11,134 bases of DNA from Chloroflexota bacterium (GTDB lineage: Bacteria > Chloroflexota > Limnocylindria > Limnocylindrales > CSP1-4), in assembly GCA_021785115.1 (NCBI GenBank), contig JAJYGO010000334.1:1-11134 (forward strand), in the 5' to 3' direction. The notes beneath the pieces were generated by a model. The model did no database searches. It worked only from the letters and a program-made list of their open reading frames with translations, and was not told where the DNA came from. The position numbers and the translations under genes are program-made. Below, piece after piece: positions 1-7,914 of the stretch; positions within the stretch are counted from its first letter, which is position 1; each line of letters opens with the position of its first letter.

Positions 1-3000
1 CGGGCCGAGAACTTCGCGACGCTGGGGCGTCCCAGCTTCGAGAGCGTGCTGGGCATGCTGGCCGGGCAGTATCCGTCGGACGAGTTCGCGGAGCTCCGGC
101 CCCGCATCGTCTGGGACCGCGTGGCGGGCACGGTGCGGGGCCGTGCCGAGAGCCGGACGGTGGCGGTGCTGTCGGGCGGCACGATCCCCGATCGGGGCCT
201 GTACGGGGTCTACCTCGACGACGGGGCACCCGTCGCGGGCGGCGGCACGCCGCACGGTCCCGAGGCCGAGCGCGCGGTGCATCCGGCGGCACCAGGCGGG
301 GGCAGGGCCCGTTCGGGACGCCGGGTCGGCGAGCTGGACGAGGAGATGGTCTACGAGACGCGGACCGGCGAGGTGATCCTGCTGGGCGCCAGCGCCTGGC
401 GGGTCACGCAGATCACTCACGACCGCGTGCTGGTGGCACCCGCGCCGGGGCAGCCGGGGAAGGTCCCGTTCTGGAAGGGGGACGGCCCCGGGCGTCCCGT
501 CGAGCTGGGTCGCGAGCTGGGCGCGTTCACCCGGCGGCTCCGCGCGGAGGGACGGGGGCCGCGAGGACGTGCGCGCGCCCTGGACCGCCTGGTCGCCGAA
601 CACGACCTGGACCGGATGGCGGGCGAGAACCTGCTCGCGTACCTCGATGACCAGGCCGACGCCTCGGCGGTGCCGACCGACCGCACGATCGTGGTCGAGC
701 GGTTCCGCGACGAACTCGGGGACTGGCGCGTCTGCGTCCTGACACCGTTCGGCGGGCGGGTCCATGCGCCGTGGGCGCTGGCGATCGAGGCGCGCCTGAG
801 GGACAGGCTCGGCGTGGACGTGCGGGCGCTCTGGTCGGACGACGGGCTCGTGCTGCGGATCCCGGCGACGGAGGCTGCCGTCGCGGGCCGGGAGCCTGAC
901 GACTGGTCCGGAGACACGGGCCCGGGCGGGCTCCACGGTGCGATCTTCGGATCCCCCGACCAGGTCGAGGAGGCCGTGGTGGGAGCGCTCGGGTCCTCGG
1001 CGCTGTTCGCAGCGAGATTCCGCGAGAACGCGGCCCGCGCGCTGCTGCTGCCCCGTGCCCGGGCAGGGCGCCGCCGCCCGCTCTGGCAGATGCGCCAGCG
1101 TGCCGCCCAGCTGCTGCAGGTGGCCTCAAAGCACGGGTCGTTCCCGATCGTCCTCGAGACGTTCCGCGAGTGTCTCCGAGATGTGTTCGATCTCCCCGCC
1201 CTGCACGGGATCCTCGCCGAGGTCGAGCGGCGCGAGATCGAGGTTCGGCACGTCGAGACGTCCCGCGCGTCGCCCTTCGCGAGCTCGCTGCTCTTCGATT
1301 ACGTGGCCGCATACATGTACGAGGGCGATGCGCCGCTGGTCGACCGGCGGGCCCAGGCGCTGGCGCTCGACCGGGACCTCCTGCGCGACCTGCTCGGCGC
1401 CGAGGAGCTGCGCGAGCTGCTCGACCGCGACGCGCTTGCCGAGCTGGAGCTGGAGCTGCAGGCGCTCTCGGGTGAGCGCCTGCCGACCTCGGCCGACCAG
1501 GTGCACGACCTGCTCCGCCGGCTCGGCGACCTTGCCGCCCCCGAGGTGGCGGCCAGGATCCGGGTCGGGGATGTCGCGGCGCGTGCCGCGACCGCGGCCG
1601 CATGGCTGGGGGTCCTGGAGGCCGAGCACCGGGCGGTGGAGGTCCGGGTCGGAGGCGAAGGGCGCTGGATCGCCGTCGAGGACGCCGGGCGCTATCGTGA
1701 CGCCCTCGGCGTGGCGCTCCCGCCGGGGATCCCCGCCGCCTGCCTGGCGGGGGTGCCCGATGCGCTCGAGGCGCTGCTCCGCCGATGGGCGCGCTCGCAC
1801 GGGCCGTTCACCCCCGTCCAGCCCGCCGAGCGCTGGGGCATTCCCGCGCTCGCGGCGGAGCGGGCCCTCGAGGGGCTGCTGGAACGTGGCGCGATCCTGC
1901 GCGGCGAGTTCCGGCCCGGAGGCTGGGATCGCGAGTGGTGCGACGCCGAGGTGCTGCGGGCGCTGCGACGGCGCTCTCTGGCGCGGCTGCGCCGCGAGAT
2001 CGAACCGGTCGAGGCGGCCGCACTCGCCCGGTTCCTGCCGGCCTGGCACGGGATCGGCACGGGCGGCGCCGGCGGCATCGAGCGGCTCGTGGAGGTCGTG
2101 ACACAGCTCGAAGGGCTGGCGCTCCCGGCCAGCGTCCTGGAGCGGGAGATCCTGGCGGTCCGCGTGCCCGGGTACGTGCCGAGGCTGCTCGACGAGCTGG
2201 GAGCGGCCGGCGAAGTCGCGTGGGTCGGGCACGGGCGCCTCGGTCCGGACGACGGACGGATCGCCCTCTTCCGGCCCGAGCGGCTGGGGCTGCTGCTGGA
2301 TCCGGTCACTGCCGCTGCGGACACGCCGACCGGCGAAGCCGGCGCCCTGGGACCGGCCTGGCTGCGAGAGGCGCTGGCCGCGCACCTGCAGGTGCACGGC
2401 GCGTCGTTCTACCGCGACCTGCTGATCGCCGCGCATGACGCCGCCGGCGGTCGTGGCGAGCCCGTGCCGTCGGAGCGGGTCATGCTGGATGCGCTCTGGG
2501 ATCTCGCCTGGGCGGGCGTGCTCACCAACGACACCTTTGCGCCGCTTCGGGCGCTCCGCTGGCGCCGGCCTGCCTCGGGAGCCGGGCCGCGCCGGGGCGT
2601 ACGGCTCGTGCCCCCGGAGGCGGCGGGACGCTGGTCGCTGGTCCGGGGGGGCCATCCCCCGGCAGGGTCCGCGGGTGGCGCGATCCCGGCCACGGCGCGC
2701 CTTCACGCGCGGGCGCTCGCGCTGCTCGAGCGGCAGGGCGTGGTCACGCGGGACGGCGTGGTGGCCGAGGGTGTGCCCGGTGGGTTCGCGGCGGTCTACC
2801 CCGTCCTGCGCGAACTCGAGGAGCGGGGGCGGGTCCGCCGCGGATACTTCGTCGAGCGGCTCGGCGGCGCGCAGTTCGCGCTGCCGGGGGCGGTCGAGCG
2901 GCTCCGGGCCGCCCGTCGGCCGCCCGGGGCCGACCCCGATGACGCCGCGGTGCTGGTGCTCGCGGCCGTCGACCCCGCCCAGCCGTACGGGGCGGTGCTG

Positions 3001-3369
3001 CCGTGGCCGCAGCGCCCCGGCGAGGGGCACGGCGCCGCGGCCCGGGTGGCGGGCGCCCACGTCGTGCTGCTGGACGGCGAGCCGGTGGCGTTCCTCGAGC
3101 GTGGCGGGCGCGCCCTCCGCACCCTGCCGGCGTTCGGCCGGCCCGGCGCGGCCGAGGCGGCGCTGCGTGCCCTCGCTGGCCTGGTGTCCGACGGCCGGCT
3201 CCGCGCGCTGCAGCTGGCCCGCATCGACGGCGTGGATTCCGCGCTGTCCCCGTACGCCGCGCAACTCGCGGCTGCGGGGTTCCGGCGCGGCTATCGCGGA
3301 TGGCAGGTCGCGGGCGCGCTCCGGCCGTCTGGTTCCGGGTGGCACGACGCCACTCCCGGCGCGGGCTGA
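1..3369 (+). CDS. lhr: Lhr-family ATP-dependent DNA helicase, C-terminal part (5' end outside window)
   Basis: Large superfamily 2 DNA helicase of the Lhr type, thought to act in DNA repair. The frame is open from base 1, so the gene starts upstream; 1122 residues are visible and the RecA-like motor with its ATPase motifs lies outside. In order: the RPSFESVLGML and YPSDEFAELRPRI segment typical of the winged-helix part of the Lhr core (bases 28-110); VGELDEEMVYE to PFWKGD (325-485); the DEAD/H-associated domain with ERFRDELGDWRV and HAPWALAIEARL (about 600-800) and KHGSFPIVLETFREC through SSLLFDYVAAYMYEGDAPL (1129-1340); then a long C-terminal region of winged-helix modules, including EWCDAEVLRALRRRSLARL (about 1936-1995), RRGYFVERLGGAQFALP (about 2839-2890) and YGAVLPWP (about 2986-3010). 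This long tail matches mycobacterial and E. coli Lhr (about 1500 residues), not the short archaeal form. A glycine-rich insert lies at 223-321. The family call is firm. Confidence 0.93.
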   Translation, partial: RAENFATLGRPSFESVLGMLAGQYPSDEFAELRPRIVWDRVAGTVRGRAESRTVAVLSGGTIPDRGLYGVYLDDGAPVAGGGTPHGPEAERAVHPAAPGGGRARSGRRVGELDEEMVYETRTGEVILLGASAWRVTQITHDRVLVAPAPGQPGKVPFWKGDGPGRPVELGRELGAFTRRLRAEGRGPRGRARALDRLVAEHDLDRMAGENLLAYLDDQADASAVPTDRTIVVERFRDELGDWRVCVLTPFGGRVHAPWALAIEARLRDRLGVDVRALWSDDGLVLRIPATEAAVAGREPDDWSGDTGPGGLHGAIFGSPDQVEEAVVGALGSSALFAARFRENAARALLLPRARAGRRRPLWQMRQRAAQLLQVASKHGSFPIVLETFRECLRDVFDLPALHGILAEVERREIEVRHVETSRASPFASSLLFDYVAAYMYEGDAPLVDRRAQALALDRDLLRDLLGAEELRELLDRDALAELELELQALSGERLPTSADQVHDLLRRLGDLAAPEVAARIRVGDVAARAATAAAWLGVLEAEHRAVEVRVGGEGRWIAVEDAGRYRDALGVALPPGIPAACLAGVPDALEALLRRWARSHGPFTPVQPAERWGIPALAAERALEGLLERGAILRGEFRPGGWDREWCDAEVLRALRRRSLARLRREIEPVEAAALARFLPAWHGIGTGGAGGIERLVEVVTQLEGLALPASVLEREILAVRVPGYVPRLLDELGAAGEVAWVGHGRLGPDDGRIALFRPERLGLLLDPVTAAADTPTGEAGALGPAWLREALAAHLQVHGASFYRDLLIAAHDAAGGRGEPVPSERVMLDALWDLAWAGVLTNDTFAPLRALRWRRPASGAGPRRGVRLVPPEAAGRWSLVRGGHPPAGSAGGAIPATARLHARALALLERQGVVTRDGVVAEGVPGGFAAVYPVLRELEERGRVRRGYFVERLGGAQFALPGAVERLRAARRPPGADPDDAAVLVLAAVDPAQPYGAVLPWPQRPGEGHGAAARVAGAHVVLLDGEPVAFLERGGRALRTLPAFGRPGAAEAALRALAGLVSDGRLRALQLARIDGVDSALSPYAAQLAAAGFRRGYRGWQVAGALRPSGSGWHDATPGAG

Positions 3370-3439
3370 CCGGACGCCGATGCCGGGGGGCGACACGCTG
3401 CGCCACACCGCGGAGGCGCCCCGGCCCCGGCCGGACGGC

Positions 3440-4399
3440 TCAGGCGAGACCGAAGAACGCCCGCAGCCTTGCGCCGATTCCCCGGCGGGCCTGTGCGCGG
3501 GCCGCCTCCGGGTCGCGCCGGAACCCCTCCCACAGTCCTGCGGCCCGCGCCCTCGCCGCCCGGACGGCAGCCGGCAGCTCGCGGCGGTTCGCCCACCAGA
3601 GCGGGTCCGCGTGCCGCCACAGCCAGGGGACCGCGGCCCAGAAGATCAGCACGTAGTCGAGCCGGAGCGGCCGCGGGAAGTTGAGCGCGGTGTCGATCTG
3701 CACGAGCGTCTCGGGCCAGGTGGCGAGGGCAAGCACCACCGCAAGGGCGCCGATCGCGAGGCCCCATGCGCGCGCCCGGGGCGGGAGGAACACGAACAGC
3801 ACGGCGGGAAACCACTTCATGCTGGCGGCCAGCGCCCAGAGGGCCCCGCCGACCCGCGGCCCGCTGAACTGCGCCAGCCAGACCGCGAGCGTCAGCAGCA
3901 GGGTGACGTTCCCGGTGTCGAGCGTCGCCGCCAGCGGCAGCAGCAGCACGACGATCGCGACGGCCGTCGCCAGCGGACGCCGGCGGTAGGCCCACTCGGC
4001 CGACCACAGGAACAGCAGGACGTTGGCGCCGCGCCAGACCACCCAGGCCACGTTCCAGGGGAGCAGCGCCCACGGCAGGAACAGCGGCAGCATCCACGGG
4101 GCGTACACGTAGGGCAGAAAGACGCCGCCCGGGTGGTACGGATCGCCGCCCCCCAGCCAGATCCGGACCCCGGCCCAGTACGCGCGCGCGTCGGCACCGG
4201 CCGCCTCTCCGCGGGCCACGAGGAACGTGGCCAGCAGCCCGCCGGTGACGCCGAGCAGCAGGATCGCGAGCAGTCGCCGGCGGTCGCGCAGGCGTGACAG
4301 CTCCCGCCGGAAGGCGCGGCCGTACACGCCGGCTCGACGGCGGGTCGGCCGCGCCAGTCGACCGACGAGAGGGTGCTCGGTGGTCACGTTCACGATCAC
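3440..4399 (-). CDS. GT87-type (DUF2029) polyprenyl-phosphate-dependent glycosyltransferase, membrane protein
   Basis: Predicted GT-C glycosyltransferase (319 aa) that would move a sugar, often mannose, from a lipid-phosphate carrier on the outer face of the membrane. A basic cytosolic N-terminus (about residues 14-42) is followed by a first membrane segment (43-62), then an extracytoplasmic loop with D70 and Y74, where GT87/PimE-like enzymes carry their catalytic Asp, then DPYH (86-89) and PYVYAPW (96-102). About seven more hydrophobic segments follow (about 101-135, 143-160, 163-178, 184-206, 211-228, 247-261). GNVTLLL and MKWFPAVLF match conserved GT87 positions. The C-terminal 45 residues are a basic, Ala/Arg-rich cytosolic tail. 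At 319 aa it is shorter than many members (about 400). It starts at GTG; further in-frame GTGs at 4393 and 4387 make the start uncertain, and the GGGAGG at 4416-4421 is rather far (16 nt). The specific sugar and acceptor are unknown. Confidence 0.8.
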   Translation of the reverse strand: MIVNVTTEHPLVGRLARPTRRRAGVYGRAFRRELSRLRDRRRLLAILLLGVTGGLLATFLVARGEAAGADARAYWAGVRIWLGGGDPYHPGGVFLPYVYAPWMLPLFLPWALLPWNVAWVVWRGANVLLFLWSAEWAYRRRPLATAVAIVVLLLPLAATLDTGNVTLLLTLAVWLAQFSGPRVGGALWALAASMKWFPAVLFVFLPPRARAWGLAIGALAVVLALATWPETLVQIDTALNFPRPLRLDYVLIFWAAVPWLWRHADPLWWANRRELPAAVRAARARAAGLWEGFRRDPEAARAQARRGIGARLRAFFGLA

Positions 4400-4452
4400 G
4401 TCCAGTTGCCCGCCGCCTCCCGATCGGGCTGCCGGGCCGCGCCGATGGTAAC

Positions 4453-4482
4453 GCGACCTCCGCCCCGTCGCTCCCGTAGACT
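4453..4482 (+). promoter_or_regulatory. Putative leaderless promoter of the M20 peptidase gene
   Basis: A TAGACT -10 box (4477-4482) lies 6 nt before the ATG at 4489, with a weak GCGACC -35-like element at 4453-4458 (18-nt spacer). Transcription would start at or next to the A of the ATG. No Shine-Dalgarno sequence is present, which fits. The gap to the divergent glycosyltransferase start is only 89 bp, so both promoters share it. A TACCAT box reading the other way (4450-4445) may serve the minus-strand gene. Confidence 0.38.
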
Positions 4483-4488
4483 GCGCCG

Positions 4489-5802
4489 ATGCAGATCGCC
4501 ACCGTTCCCGGGGCGCACCTTGCCCGGCTGCGGGCGCAGGTGGCCGCGTCGCTTCCCGACTACCTCGCGGATCTCGCCACGCTGGTCGACATCGACTGCG
4601 GCTCGTACACCAAGGACGGCGTGGACCTCGCCGGCCGGTGGACCGCGGAGGTGCTGCGCGACCTCGGTGCCAGCGTGCAGGTCCTCCCCAACCGGGAGCT
4701 GGGCGACACGGTGATCGGCACGCTGCACGGGGTCGGGCCGGCGCGGGTGCTCGTGATAGGCCACCTCGACACCGTGTTCGAGCCGGGAACAGCCCGGGAG
4801 CGGCCGTTCCGGATCGCCGCTGCCCGCGCGTACGGCCCTGGCGTCTGCGACATGAAGTCGGGGCTGCTGGCCGGGCTCTACGCGCTCCGCGCGCTGCGGG
4901 CGACTCCTCGCGAGGGCCTCCCGCCGGGCGCCGGCGGTGATGGCGGCGGACACGGGGACGACCGACCGGGCGGACCCGGGAAAGGCCGGCTCCCGTGGCT
5001 GCCGTTCGACCGGGTCACCTTCATCGCGAATCCCGACGAGGAGATCGGGTCTCCCGTCAGCACCCTCGTGATCCGGGCCGTGGCCCCCGAGCACGACGTC
5101 GCGCTGGTCCTCGAGTGCGCGCGCGCCAACGGCGACATCGTGAGCGCCCGCAAGGGCAACCAGTCGCTGGCTCTGCTTGTGCACGGGCGGGCGGCGCACG
5201 CCGGGGTCGAGCCCGAGAAGGGGAGGAGCGCGATCCTCGAGGCGGCCCACAAGACGATCGCGCTGCACGCCCTGAACGGCCGCTGGCCGGGCGTGACCTG
5301 CAACGTGGGGGTGGCCCGCGGCGGCACGCGCCCCAACGTCGTCGCGGACGAGGCCGTGCTCGAGGTGGACCTGCGCTCGCCCTCGCGCGCGGACCTCGAG
5401 GCCGCGGAGGCGGCGGTGCGCGAGATCGCGGCCCGCTCGACCGTGCCGGACATCACCTGCGAGGTCGAGGAACGCGGCCGCCACTGGCCCATGGAACGGC
5501 TTCCCGCCACGGGCGCGCTCGTCGACGCCGCCGTGGAGATCGCGGCGGCGCTGGGGTTCGAGCTGCACGACGCGGCGACCGGGGGGGCGTCGGACGCCAA
5601 CACCACCGCGGGCGCCGGCGTCCCGTCGCTGGACGGTCTCGGGCCCGTGGGCGGACTGGATCATTCGCCCGACGAATACGTCGAGGTCGACTCGATCGTG
5701 CCGCGCGTGACGCTGCTCGCCGCGATCCTGCTCGCCATCGGCGACGGCGCGGCCACCGGTCAGCGGAGGAACGACCTCCCGCAGGCGTCGCAGACGGTGT
5801 AG
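4489..5802 (+). CDS. M20 family metallopeptidase, glutamate carboxypeptidase (CPG2)-like
   Basis: Zinc-dependent exopeptidase (437 aa) of the M20 family, nearest in motif style to carboxypeptidase G2, which removes C-terminal glutamate from folates and peptides. Visible active-site pattern: GHLDTVF (H92 zinc ligand, D94), GPGVCDMKSG (D121 bridging ligand), NPDEEIGS (E184 general base, E185 ligand), LVLEC (E209 ligand) and GGLDHSPDE (H392 ligand). The dimerisation domain lies between, with ARKGNQSL (220-227) and HAGVEPEKGRSAI (237-249). GGASDANTTAGAGVPSLDG (365-383) is typical of the family's end. No signal peptide, so cytosolic, unlike secreted CPG2. A glycine/proline-rich insert (residues 141-170) lies between D121 and E184. 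The start ATG has no Shine-Dalgarno sequence but sits 6 nt after a TAGACT box, suggesting leaderless mRNA. The substrate could also be another amidated amino acid or dipeptide. The 3' end overlaps the opposite-strand gene by 43 bp. Confidence 0.9.
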   Translation: MQIATVPGAHLARLRAQVAASLPDYLADLATLVDIDCGSYTKDGVDLAGRWTAEVLRDLGASVQVLPNRELGDTVIGTLHGVGPARVLVIGHLDTVFEPGTARERPFRIAAARAYGPGVCDMKSGLLAGLYALRALRATPREGLPPGAGGDGGGHGDDRPGGPGKGRLPWLPFDRVTFIANPDEEIGSPVSTLVIRAVAPEHDVALVLECARANGDIVSARKGNQSLALLVHGRAAHAGVEPEKGRSAILEAAHKTIALHALNGRWPGVTCNVGVARGGTRPNVVADEAVLEVDLRSPSRADLEAAEAAVREIAARSTVPDITCEVEERGRHWPMERLPATGALVDAAVEIAAALGFELHDAATGGASDANTTAGAGVPSLDGLGPVGGLDHSPDEYVEVDSIVPRVTLLAAILLAIGDGAATGQRRNDLPQASQTV

Positions 5803-6038
5803 AGCGCACGCCGCTCCCGTGCGTATCCCGCCGCGTGCAGCCGCCCGGCGCCCCCGTCGGTCGGGCAGGCCCACACCCACCAGATCTCGTCGCGCGCTGG
5901 TGCCGGGAACGGGGTGAGCTCGCCGCCGGCGCGCTCCCGGAGGCCCTCGAACGCCACGTACGCGCGCTCGACGGCTGCCGCGCGCTCCGGCTCGGTCTCT
6001 CGCGAGTACGGATAGTTCTGTCCGATGTTCGAGCTCAC
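5760..6038 (-). CDS. Small hypothetical protein with C-terminal CxxC motif
   Basis: Unrecognised 92-residue protein. The C-terminus reads YTVCDACGRSFLR, a CxxC knuckle followed by a short basic/aromatic tail, with one more Cys in WACPTDG about 25 residues earlier; three cysteines in all, so a single zinc site would need one more ligand, perhaps a His such as the one in LHAAGY. The first half is acidic and probably helical (RAAAVERAYVAFEGLRERAGG). No signal peptide or membrane segment. The GTG start at 6038 is supported by a good GGAGGG Shine-Dalgarno sequence (6049-6054) 10 nt away, and a TATACT box lies further upstream. The last 43 bases overlap the 3' end of the M20 gene on the other strand. 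I take it as a real gene because of the ribosome site, the protein-like composition and the otherwise empty gap. Function is unknown; a metal-binding or regulatory role would be a guess. Confidence 0.6.
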   Translation of the reverse strand: MSSNIGQNYPYSRETEPERAAAVERAYVAFEGLRERAGGELTPFPAPARDEIWWVWACPTDGGAGRLHAAGYARERRALYTVCDACGRSFLR

Positions 6039-6142
6039 GCGATCAGTTCCCTCCGGGCTCCGCGGGCGCGAGTGCAGGTGGGCCGACGAGACTGGATGGC
6101 CAGCCGCGGAGGTTGTGAGCGCGGCGCGACCGGCCGACCGAG

Positions 6143-6148
6143 AGTATA
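6143..6148 (-). promoter_or_regulatory. Candidate -10 box (TATACT) for the small CxxC gene
   Basis: Read on the minus strand, this is TATACT, the most AT-rich hexamer of the 132-bp gap between the gamma-glutamyltransferase stop and the small gene's start. A good -35 is not seen at 17 nt; a TGACGG-like sequence lies slightly further (6173-6168). Transcription would start near 6136, giving an mRNA leader of about 100 nt. The rest of 6039-6170 holds nothing I can name. Confidence 0.33.
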
Positions 6149-6170
6149 GCGAGGCACCGCCGGGGGTCCG

Positions 6171-7841
6171 TCACCAGGCCCCGGGCAGTCCCTCCGAGCG
6201 CGGATCGGCGGTGGCGGCGAAGGACACCGGGAGGTCGGCGCCGGGGTCCCGCAGGATCTCGATGGCGTGCTCATGCCCGAAGGCGCTCGAGAATGGGGCG
6301 GTCCAGGCCACGTCGTGGCCCATGCCGGCCAGTGCCTCCCCCACCTCGGGCAGCATGCCGCCCTCGAGCCGCGTGACCGCCGGAGGCCCGTAGTGCCGGT
6401 CTGCGTCCGCGGCGAACCTCGGCGCCGCGACCGCGTCGGCGATGGCTCGCCCTCCGTCCACCACGGCCGACACGAGCTGTGCGAAGACCTGCGGCTGGAT
6501 CTCGCCGCCCATCGACCCGTGCACGATCCAGGGTCTGCCGTCACGGAAGAGCATGCCGGGCGTCAGCGTGTGCATGGTCCGTTTGCGCGGCGCGAGCGCG
6601 TTCGCGTGTCCCGGGTCCAGCGCGAAGAACGCGCCACGGTTCTGGTACGCGACGCCGGTCGCCGGGTCCACCAGGCCGGACCCGAAGCCGCCGTAGTTCG
6701 ACTCGATGAGGCTCACCGCTCCGCCCCATGAGTCGGCGGCCGCGAGGTAGATCGTCCCGCCTCCGCGCGGCGTCGCGAGCGGGCGCGGCCGGGTCGCGCG
6801 CGCGGGATCGATCCGGCCCGCCAGGTCCGCGGCACGGCCCGGATCGAGCAGGACCCCGAGGGCCGCCTCGGCCATCGCCTCGGGATCCGTGAGATACGCG
6901 TCGCGATCGGCAATCGCCAGGCGCGCGGCCTCGAGAACCAGGTGCACCCAGCGCGGGTCGGTGACACCGTGCGGACCGAACGCCGACGGCATGGGCGGGC
7001 CGAACGCCGCCAGGACCTGGAGGAGCTCGAGCGCCACGACACCCGAGCTGTTCGGCGGATGGGAGGTGGCCTCCACGCCCCGGTACGTCACGCGGATCGG
7101 ATCGCCCCAGGTCGACGTGTGCGCGGCAAGGTCCGCGATCCGCAGCGGCGACCCGGCCCGTTCCAGGTACCCGGCCGCCTGTTGCGCGAGGACGCCCTCG
7201 TACGCGTCGTCCGGACCCTCGGCCGCGAGCCGGCGCAGCGTCCCCGCCAGCGCAGGCAGACACACCCGCTCCCCGACCTGCCACGGGCGCCCGAGGGGCC
7301 GGAAGACCTGGGCCCAGTCGGAGTCGGTGCCGAAGACGCCGGCCGCGCGCTCGATCGTGGCGCGCCAGGTGAGGCTGGCCGCGAAGCCGTCCGCGAGGTC
7401 GATCGCCGGGGCGAGCAGGTCGTGCCAGGGGAGCCGGCCGTGCCGCCGGTGCGCGTCGCCCCAGGACCGGATCGCGCCCGGCACGGTGACCGTCCAGGGG
7501 CCGCGCTCCGGTATAGCCGCGAGGCCCCCCGCCCGCGCCGCGTCGATCGTGGCCGCCGAGGCCGACCGGCCGCTCCCGTTCAGGGCCTCCAGCCCGCGCT
7601 CGGGCGTCCAGATCAGCCAGAACGCGTCGCCGCCGAGCCCGCACATGTAGCTGTTGACGACCGAGAGCGCCGCGTTGGTGGCGACCGCGGCATCGACGGC
7701 GCCGCCACCCGCGCGGAGGATGCCGAGGCCTGCCTCGGTCGCGAGCGCGTGCGGGGAGGCGACGGCACCACGGGTGCCGCGGACGGTGATGGCCGGGACC
7801 AGGGTGGGCGCGCCGGCGGTGGAGAGGCGCGGATCCGTCAT
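6171..7841 (-). CDS. Gamma-glutamyltransferase-family protein (Ntn hydrolase), cytosolic
   Basis: Member (556 aa) of the gamma-glutamyltranspeptidase/acylase family, self-cleaving enzymes that hydrolyse or transfer gamma-glutamyl groups from glutathione-like substrates. The N-terminal part has ASPHALATEAGLGILRAGG, GGAVDAAVATNAALSVV and CGLGGDAFW (28-74). The predicted self-cleavage and nucleophile residue is T363 in GGGTIYLAAAD, 8 positions before a conserved Asp like Thr391 of E. coli Ggt. Then SLIESNYGGFGSGLV (377-391), APRKRTMHTLTPGM (417-430) and GSMGGEIQPQ (442-451). TIY in place of the TTH of classical enzymes, NGSGR (88-92), and GSMGGEIQPQ mark the broad YwrD-like branch whose substrates are mostly unknown. 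No signal peptide, unlike periplasmic Ggt. The ATG at 7841 is preceded by GACAAT 7 nt away and no ribosome site, suggesting leaderless translation. Transcribed divergently from the MetE-like pair across the 19-bp repeats. Family is sure, substrate is not. Confidence 0.9.
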   Translation of the reverse strand: MTDPRLSTAGAPTLVPAITVRGTRGAVASPHALATEAGLGILRAGGGAVDAAVATNAALSVVNSYMCGLGGDAFWLIWTPERGLEALNGSGRSASAATIDAARAGGLAAIPERGPWTVTVPGAIRSWGDAHRRHGRLPWHDLLAPAIDLADGFAASLTWRATIERAAGVFGTDSDWAQVFRPLGRPWQVGERVCLPALAGTLRRLAAEGPDDAYEGVLAQQAAGYLERAGSPLRIADLAAHTSTWGDPIRVTYRGVEATSHPPNSSGVVALELLQVLAAFGPPMPSAFGPHGVTDPRWVHLVLEAARLAIADRDAYLTDPEAMAEAALGVLLDPGRAADLAGRIDPARATRPRPLATPRGGGTIYLAAADSWGGAVSLIESNYGGFGSGLVDPATGVAYQNRGAFFALDPGHANALAPRKRTMHTLTPGMLFRDGRPWIVHGSMGGEIQPQVFAQLVSAVVDGGRAIADAVAAPRFAADADRHYGPPAVTRLEGGMLPEVGEALAGMGHDVAWTAPFSSAFGHEHAIEILRDPGADLPVSFAATADPRSEGLPGAW

Positions 7842-7848
7842 CGGTCCG

Positions 7849-7877
7849 ATTGTCGGCGATCCGCGGCCGATCGTCGC
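7849..7877 (-). promoter_or_regulatory. Putative leaderless promoter of the gamma-glutamyltransferase gene
   Basis: On the minus strand a GACAAT -10 box (7854-7849) lies 7 nt before the ATG at 7841, with GCGACG (7877-7872) exactly 17 nt upstream as a -35-like element. The predicted start of transcription coincides with the start codon, and no Shine-Dalgarno sequence is visible. The arrangement mirrors that before the M20 gene. Confidence 0.4.
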
Positions 7878-7914
7878 GCGCCGGCCCCGCCGACCCCGAG
7901 GGCCAGGCGCGCGG

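Noticed and set aside
1126..3408. A 760-codon open frame on the minus strand, antisense to lhr, and several other long antisense frames
   Set aside because: GC-rich coding DNA has few stops in the other frames. The product is Arg/Pro/Gly/His-rich with no recognisable domain, while the plus strand carries clear Lhr motifs throughout.
3380..3425. Possible bidirectional terminator between lhr and the glycosyltransferase gene
   Set aside because: GGGGCG and CGCCCC can pair, but over a loop of about 25 nt and with no T-run on either strand; such pairings are expected by chance at this GC content.
2435..4297. A 620-codon plus-strand frame running across the lhr end and antisense to the glycosyltransferase gene
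   Set aside because: Its product is low-complexity (Arg, Pro, Gln, Ser rich) and it overlaps two well-supported genes; it is a shadow frame.
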